DNA of 9,598 bases from Halovenus sp. (GTDB taxonomy: Archaea; Halobacteriota; Halobacteria; Halobacteriales; Haloarculaceae), in NCBI GenBank assembly GCA_003551945.1, contig PUNZ01000179.1:1-9598 (forward strand), given 5' to 3'. Positions 5,960 through 9,598 of this stretch are shown here, one piece after another; within the stretch, counting starts at the first letter, position 1; each line of letters opens with the position of its first letter. Position numbers and translations under genes: made by a program. The notes below the pieces were generated by a model that had not been told where the DNA came from, searched no databases, and worked only from the letters and a program-made list of their open reading frames with translations.

Positions 5960-5980
5960 CTATTTGACACTAGATATCTA
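5960..5980 (+). promoter_or_regulatory. Possible promoter and palindrome of the phosphodiesterase gene
   Basis: CTATTTGAC (5960-5968) lies about 28 nt before the ATG at 5992 and may be the TATA element. Directly after it, TAGATATCTA (5971-5980) is a perfect 10-bp palindrome placed between TATA element and start, where a bound repressor would block initiation. The divergent permease promoter is about 40 bp away. Confidence 0.35.
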
Positions 5981-5991
5981 ATCGAAGGACT

Positions 5992-6900
5992 ATGAGGGCG
6001 ACTCGTCGACGATTGTTGGCGATGGCTGGGACAGCTGCCGTCACAGGAGGCTGTCTCGAAGCGACGGCCAAACGCGACCATCTTGCCACTGGAGACGATA
6101 TTCTCGTGATTGCTCACCGGGGAAGCCCACTGCTCTGGCCAGAGAATACGCTTACATCCATAACCAATTCCATTGAAACTGGTGCGGATATGGTGGAGTT
6201 CGATTTTGACGTGACTGCTGACGGCGAACTGGTCGTTATTCACGACAGAACCGTCGACCGGACGACCGAGGTGGAAGGAGATGTCGATGTTGCCGACCTG
6301 ACCCTAGCCGAAGTTCAGGAACTCGATGCGGGATACAACTTTCCGCCGGAACAGCCTCCGGGATACGCGAGTGCCGAAGTCAACCATGCGTACGTTCCCC
6401 CAGATGAGGAGACCCCATATCGAAATCAAGGCATCTTTATGCCATCCGTCAGAGAGGTTTTTGAGGCGGTCCCGAAGGAGTTTCCACTCCTTATCGAACC
6501 GAAACGCGAACGGCCTGACCCTGCACAAATTGCCTCACTCATCCGAGAGTATGACCGCGAAGAGTCAACGCTTGTCGGCGCCTTTGAGTCACCAATCCTC
6601 GAAGCAATACGCGATGAAATTAGCCTTGAAACGGGGCTGGGTGCCTCCGAGGTCCGACACTTTCTGCTGACCCAACGGGTGAACGAACGCAGATACGAAC
6701 CACCCGGGGAGTTTCTGTTTGCTCCCCACAACATTGTCAGCGAATCCATCGTCGACCGAGCGCATCGCAATGGATTAAGTGTCCTTCCCTGGACAGTTAA
6801 TGACCCGGATGAGATGCGTCGCCTTATCGAAGCAGGTGTCGATGGCATTCTTACTGACGACCATCTCTTGCTCACAGAAGTGTTAGCTGAATACTCCTGA
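5992..6900 (+). CDS. Glycerophosphodiester phosphodiesterase, Tat-exported lipoprotein
   Basis: The product has 302 aa. The N-terminus has the twin-arginine motif TRRRLL (4-9), a short hydrophobic stretch and a lipobox ending TGGC with C21, so the protein is probably exported folded by Tat and lipid-anchored outside the membrane. The GDPD barrel starts at IAHRGSP with H42 and R43. E51 (PENT), E69 and D71 (VEFDFD), H84 (IHD) and E169/K171 (LIEPK) are the usual metal and catalytic residues; WTVNDPDEM (267-275) and GILTDD close the barrel. The family hydrolyses glycerophosphodiesters to glycerol-3-phosphate and an alcohol, pointing to scavenging of phosphate or glycerol. Between LDAG (111-114) and MPSVREVF (150-157) there is a longer Pro/Tyr-rich loop than in compact GDPDs, which may shape the substrate pocket. 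The gene is divergent from the permease gene and convergent with katG. Confidence 0.9.
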   Translation: MRATRRRLLAMAGTAAVTGGCLEATAKRDHLATGDDILVIAHRGSPLLWPENTLTSITNSIETGADMVEFDFDVTADGELVVIHDRTVDRTTEVEGDVDVADLTLAEVQELDAGYNFPPEQPPGYASAEVNHAYVPPDEETPYRNQGIFMPSVREVFEAVPKEFPLLIEPKRERPDPAQIASLIREYDREESTLVGAFESPILEAIRDEISLETGLGASEVRHFLLTQRVNERRYEPPGEFLFAPHNIVSESIVDRAHRNGLSVLPWTVNDPDEMRRLIEAGVDGILTDDHLLLTEVLAEYS

Positions 6901-6976
6901 GGAATCACGCAGGGACCCGGTGAGTTTTGGCCCCTCGATTGAGCAGCGCGAGTGCTATTGATTTCCGAACGAAATA

Positions 6977-7000
6977 GAGAGAAAACTGCCGAGAAACGGC
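6977..7000 (-). terminator. Terminator of katG
   Basis: On the minus strand a GCCG-TTTCT-CGGC stem-loop (7000-6988) begins two bases beyond the katG stop and is followed by AGTTTTCTCTCTATTT, a T-rich tract. This fits a terminator in the 102-nt gap to the convergent phosphodiesterase gene; I see no equally good signal for the latter. Confidence 0.5.
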
Positions 7001-7002
7001 GA

Positions 7003-9138
7003 TTATTTAAGGTCGAAACGGTCGCTTTGCATCACTTTCTGCCAAGCGTCAACGAAGTCGTTGACAAATTTCTCCTCACCATCGCTTGCAGCATAGACCT
7101 GTGAGAGGTCGCGGAGTCGGGAGTTGGAACCGAAGATAAGGTCCACACGGGTGCCCTCCCATTCAACCTCGTCCGTCTCACGGTTTCGGAGTTCGTAGCG
7201 GTTTTCTTCCTCGGTTGGGACCCACTCATAGTCCATGGAGAGAACCGTCTGGAAGAAATCGGTATCGAGGCGCTCTGTCTCCTCGGTGAAGACACCGAGG
7301 TCGGAATCGTCGTAGTTTGCACCGATTGTGCGCAGTCCGCCAACAAGCGCAGTCGTCTCGATGGCATCCAAATCAAGGAGGTCTGCCTTGTCAACGAGCA
7401 TCTCCTCTGGTCCTTTGTAGGCGTCATCGGTGTAGTAGTTCCGGAAGCCGTCAGCATCGGGTTTGAGTGCCTGGAAGGATTCAACATCCGTCTGTTCCTG
7501 TGTGGCATCGACTCGGCCGGGTTCGAACGGCACTTCGACATCGTAGCCGGCAGCAGCCGCCGCTTCTTCTACAGCAGCGTTTCCGCCCAGTACAATCAGG
7601 TCAGCTAGCGAAACGCGAGTGTCATCGGACTGGGAACCGTTGAACTCCTCTTTAATCTCTTCGAGCGTACTCAGAACCGTTTCCAACTGCTCTGGGTCGT
7701 TCACATCCCAGTTTTTGTGTGGGTCAAGTCCGATGCGAGCGCCGTTTGCACCACCGCGTTTGTCGCTGTCGCGGTAGGTCGATGCGGCCGCCCACGCCGT
7801 CTTCACGAGCGCTGAGACCGACAGGTCAGTTGCGAGAATCTCTTCTTTGAGTTCGGCTCCCTGCTCGTCGGAGATAAGGTCGAAGTCAACCTCTGGAAGT
7901 GGGTCCTGCCAGAGCAGTTCCTCATCAGGGACTTCTGGACCGAGCAGGAGCGACTGTGGGCCGACATCACGGTGAATCAGTTTGTACCATGCACGTGCGA
8001 AGGCGTCCATGAACTCCTTTGGATTCTCGTGGAAGCGCTCGACAATCTCAAGATAGTCCGGGTCTCGCTTGAGTGCGATATCCGTCGTGAGCATCATCGG
8101 GGTTGCACTGTCCATATCGTCGTGCGCAGGCTCCGCAGAGCCCTCAAGTTCCTCATCTTTTGGCCGCCACTGCCATGCTCCACCGGGGCCTTCGTGTGCT
8201 TCCCACTCGTATTCAAGGAGATTGTTCAAGTAGTCCATGTCCCAACTCGTAGGTGACTGGGTCCATGGACCTTCAATACCGCTTGTGATGGTATCTGAAC
8301 CCATTCCTGAACCGTACTCGTTCTCCCAGCCGAGCCCTTGCTGTTCGATTGGGGCCGCCTCAGGCTCCGGACCGAGGTGGTCATCCGAGGCAGCACCGTG
8401 GACTTTTCCGAACGTGTGCCCACCGGCAATGAGCGCAACCGTTTCCTCATCGTTCATCGCCATCCGGTCAAAGGACTGGCGGATGTATTTTGCAGATTCT
8501 TCAGGGTCTGGGTTGCCACCCGGTCCTTCTGGGTTCACATAGATGAGGCCCATGTGGTCAGCAGCAAATGGCCCCTCGATGTTCCCAGCATCATCGTGGC
8601 GCTTGTCTTCAAGCATTTCCTCTTCTGGTCCCCAGTCGACGGCTTTGTTCGGCTCGTAGACATCTTCACGTCCGCCACCGAAGCCAAAGGTTTCGAAGCC
8701 CATGGACTCCATGGCGACGTTTCCTGCGAGGACAAGCAGGTCTGCCCAAGAGAGGTTGCGGCCGTATTTGAGCTTGACCGGCTCAAGCAGACGGCGTGCT
8801 TTGTCGAGGTTTGCGTTGTCTGGCCAGCTGTTGACTGGCGCAAATCGCTGCGTTCCGCCGGAAGTCCCACCGCGGCCGTCCGTGGTCCGGTATGTTCCGG
8901 CCTGGTGCCAGGTCATCCGAATGATGAGCGGTCCGTAGTGACCATAATCGGCAGGCCACCACTCCTGTGAGGTCGTCAAAGCGTCTTCGATATCCGCTTT
9001 TACCTCATCCAAATCAAGCGACTCAAATGCTTCCGCATAATCAAAATCGTCGTCATAAGGGTCTACCGGGCGAGCATTCTGGTCAAGAATCTCTACGTTC
9101 AACTGGTTTGGCCACCAGTCTTTGTTGGGCATCGACAT
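7003..9138 (-). CDS. katG: Catalase-peroxidase KatG
   Basis: The full-length product has 711 aa and two peroxidase-like domains. Numbering from ATG 9138, the distal haem pocket is R74-x-x-W77-H78 in IIRMTWHQAGTYR. The proximal haem ligand is H241 in GGHTFGKVHG. The Trp-Tyr-Met adduct needed for catalase activity is complete: W77, Y200 (LIYVNPEGPGG) and M226 (RMAMND). D353 (MLTTDIAL), which contacts the proximal His/Trp pair, is also present. The C-terminal domain starts around WAAASTYRDSDKRGG (449-463) and lacks haem ligands, as usual. The enzyme decomposes H2O2 in the cytoplasm. The frame extends three more bases-triplets upstream through GTG and TTG, and an ATG at 9132 is also possible (M-P-N-K-D-W-W); I prefer 9138 because a TATA-like element lies 25 nt before it. 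The residue after the distal H-x is Gln (WHQAG) where Ser or Ala is common. Confidence 0.96.
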   Translation of the reverse strand: MSMPNKDWWPNQLNVEILDQNARPVDPYDDDFDYAEAFESLDLDEVKADIEDALTTSQEWWPADYGHYGPLIIRMTWHQAGTYRTTDGRGGTSGGTQRFAPVNSWPDNANLDKARRLLEPVKLKYGRNLSWADLLVLAGNVAMESMGFETFGFGGGREDVYEPNKAVDWGPEEEMLEDKRHDDAGNIEGPFAADHMGLIYVNPEGPGGNPDPEESAKYIRQSFDRMAMNDEETVALIAGGHTFGKVHGAASDDHLGPEPEAAPIEQQGLGWENEYGSGMGSDTITSGIEGPWTQSPTSWDMDYLNNLLEYEWEAHEGPGGAWQWRPKDEELEGSAEPAHDDMDSATPMMLTTDIALKRDPDYLEIVERFHENPKEFMDAFARAWYKLIHRDVGPQSLLLGPEVPDEELLWQDPLPEVDFDLISDEQGAELKEEILATDLSVSALVKTAWAAASTYRDSDKRGGANGARIGLDPHKNWDVNDPEQLETVLSTLEEIKEEFNGSQSDDTRVSLADLIVLGGNAAVEEAAAAAGYDVEVPFEPGRVDATQEQTDVESFQALKPDADGFRNYYTDDAYKGPEEMLVDKADLLDLDAIETTALVGGLRTIGANYDDSDLGVFTEETERLDTDFFQTVLSMDYEWVPTEEENRYELRNRETDEVEWEGTRVDLIFGSNSRLRDLSQVYAASDGEEKFVNDFVDAWQKVMQSDRFDLK

Positions 9139-9158
9139 CACCAAAATCTTGCTTCTTT

Positions 9159-9168
9159 TGTAACTTAA
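9159..9168 (-). promoter_or_regulatory. Possible promoter of katG
   Basis: The minus strand reads CCTTAAGTTACAAAAG across 9155-9170; its A/T core is centred about 25 nt before the ATG at 9138, so the mRNA may be leaderless. The rest of the 199-nt gap up to 9337 is AT-rich; apart from the opposite promoter near 9310 I see no gene or clear repeat in it. Confidence 0.4.
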
Positions 9169-9305
9169 GGTTGTCTAACTACTGATGAAATGTTTGCTAT
9201 CATGCAATCAATCTATCGGATACATGAATCACTTCAATAGAGTCGCCCATGATTTTTCCCTCTCACGGTATGAGGCTATTACACATAGTGACAATATTTC
9301 GATGA

Positions 9306-9314
9306 TTTTTATTA
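9306..9314 (+). promoter_or_regulatory. Promoter of the 41-aa ORF and downstream gene
   Basis: TTTTTATTA is centred 28 nt before the ATG at 9338. This is one of the cleanest TATA matches in the window and predicts a leaderless transcript beginning at or just before that ATG. Confidence 0.55.
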
Positions 9315-9337
9315 GGGGTAGTTCAATCGGAGCGTGT

Positions 9338-9463
9338 ATGCTGGATACAAATCACAGCTGGCAGTACTCTCGGGATAGCATCGAATTAGCAGACGCACAC
9401 AGTATTGAAACGGGTGGGTACCCACTCGCAATCGATACGGGCGAACCAGTCGGAGGGACCTAA
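9338..9463 (+). CDS. 41-aa small protein of unknown function
   Basis: The frame starts at the ATG placed by the upstream TATA element and reads MLDTNHSWQYSRDSIELADA through residue 20, then HSIETGGYPLAIDTGEPVGGT. The open frame extends back to 9185, but that part is AT-rich, Cys/Met/Ser-rich and would lie over the promoter, so I start at 9338. The product is acidic and lacks Cys, membrane segments or a signal peptide. I do not recognise it. The TAA (9461-9463) overlaps the next ATG (TAATG), and the last codons contain that gene's Shine-Dalgarno site. The ORF could therefore be a real microprotein gene or a leader ORF coupling translation of the next gene. Confidence 0.6.
   Translation: MLDTNHSWQYSRDSIELADAHSIETGGYPLAIDTGEPVGGT
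9452..9457 (+). promoter_or_regulatory. Shine-Dalgarno site of the last gene
   Basis: GGAGGG lies 5 nt before the ATG at 9463 and inside the end of the 41-aa ORF, supporting coupled translation and the start at 9463. Confidence 0.6.
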
Positions 9464-9598
9464 TGAGTATCGAAACAGAACACTACGATATTGTTGCAGA
9501 AGTTGTAGATGAAGATTATGTCGCCATCCAGCAGGATACCTTCGCCGGGATGGCAATCAACGAATTCCGTGAGTTCTCCCCGAAAGACAAAGAAGAGA
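9463..9598 (+). CDS. Unrecognised acidic protein, N-terminal part (3' end outside window)
   Basis: From ATG 9463 the frame stays open to the window edge, giving 45 residues: MSIETEHYDIVAEVVDEDYV up to residue 20, then AIQQDTFAGMAINEF and a charged stretch EFSPKDKEE. It is acidic, soluble and without a signal peptide. The strong Shine-Dalgarno site and the overlap with the preceding stop make it a likely real gene. No domain can be named from this fragment. It is transcribed away from katG. Confidence 0.7.
   Translation, partial: MSIETEHYDIVAEVVDEDYVAIQQDTFAGMAINEFREFSPKDKEE

Noticed and set aside
5902..6243. N-terminal extension of the permease frame
   Set aside because: It would overlap the start of the divergent phosphodiesterase gene and has shadow-like composition; a TATA element 28 nt before 5901 supports the short start.
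9185..9337. N-terminal extension of the 41-aa ORF
   Set aside because: It would read through a clean TATA element and its composition (Cys, Met, Ser, Ile) is not haloarchaeal-protein-like.
287..9598. A defence island or toxin-antitoxin system
   Set aside because: The HD enzyme, nuclease and kinase could suggest one, but there is no mobile-element mark, no sensor or effector pair, and each gene has a good housekeeping interpretation. The 41-aa/partial gene pair lacks any toxin or antitoxin motif.

Overview
This window looks like the chromosome of a haloarchaeon (class Halobacteria). The proteins are rich in Asp and Glu. Several promoters look leaderless, with a TATA-like element about 26-29 nt before the start codon. 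There is a Tat-lipoprotein signal, a typical haloarchaeal one-zinc-ribbon microprotein and a haloarchaeal-style catalase-peroxidase. By eye the G+C content is near one half, lower than in most haloarchaea; I did not compute it. I see no insertion sequence, CRISPR array, rRNA or tRNA.

Layout: (1) 1-1873 (+): the 3' end of a MaoC/hotdog acyl dehydratase gene, then a 91-aa protein of unknown function whose ATG overlaps the previous stop, then a beta-CASP metallo-beta-lactamase RNase of the archaeal CPSF2 type. They look like one operon. (2) 1932-3095 (+): an HD-domain phosphohydrolase of the SAMHD1/COG1078 type. It overlaps tail-to-tail by 11 nt with a small P-loop kinase on the minus strand (3085-3597). 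(3) 3791-4699 (+): a glyoxalase-II-like metallo-beta-lactamase hydrolase, divergent from the kinase and ending in a 7-bp inverted repeat. (4) 4822-4971 (-): a 49-aa zinc-ribbon microprotein with a hairpin in its presumed leader. (5) 5089-5901 (-): a six-helix ABC-2-type permease without an ATPase beside it. (6) 5992-6900 (+): a Tat-exported glycerophosphodiesterase lipoprotein, divergent from the permease. (7) 7003-9138 (-): katG, convergent with the phosphodiesterase gene and followed by a hairpin/T-rich terminator. (8) 9338-9598 (+): an AT-rich divergent promoter, a 41-aa leaderless ORF and an overlapping partial gene with a strong Shine-Dalgarno site, both unrecognised.

Most of this is ordinary haloarchaeal chromosome. 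One possible theme is the neighbourhood of an RNase, a dNTPase-like HD enzyme and a P-loop kinase, all acting on nucleic acids or nucleotides; a functional link between them is only inference. The less described parts are the small genes (91-aa, 49-aa and 41-aa products) and the short repeats beside promoters. I found no clearly new multi-gene system.
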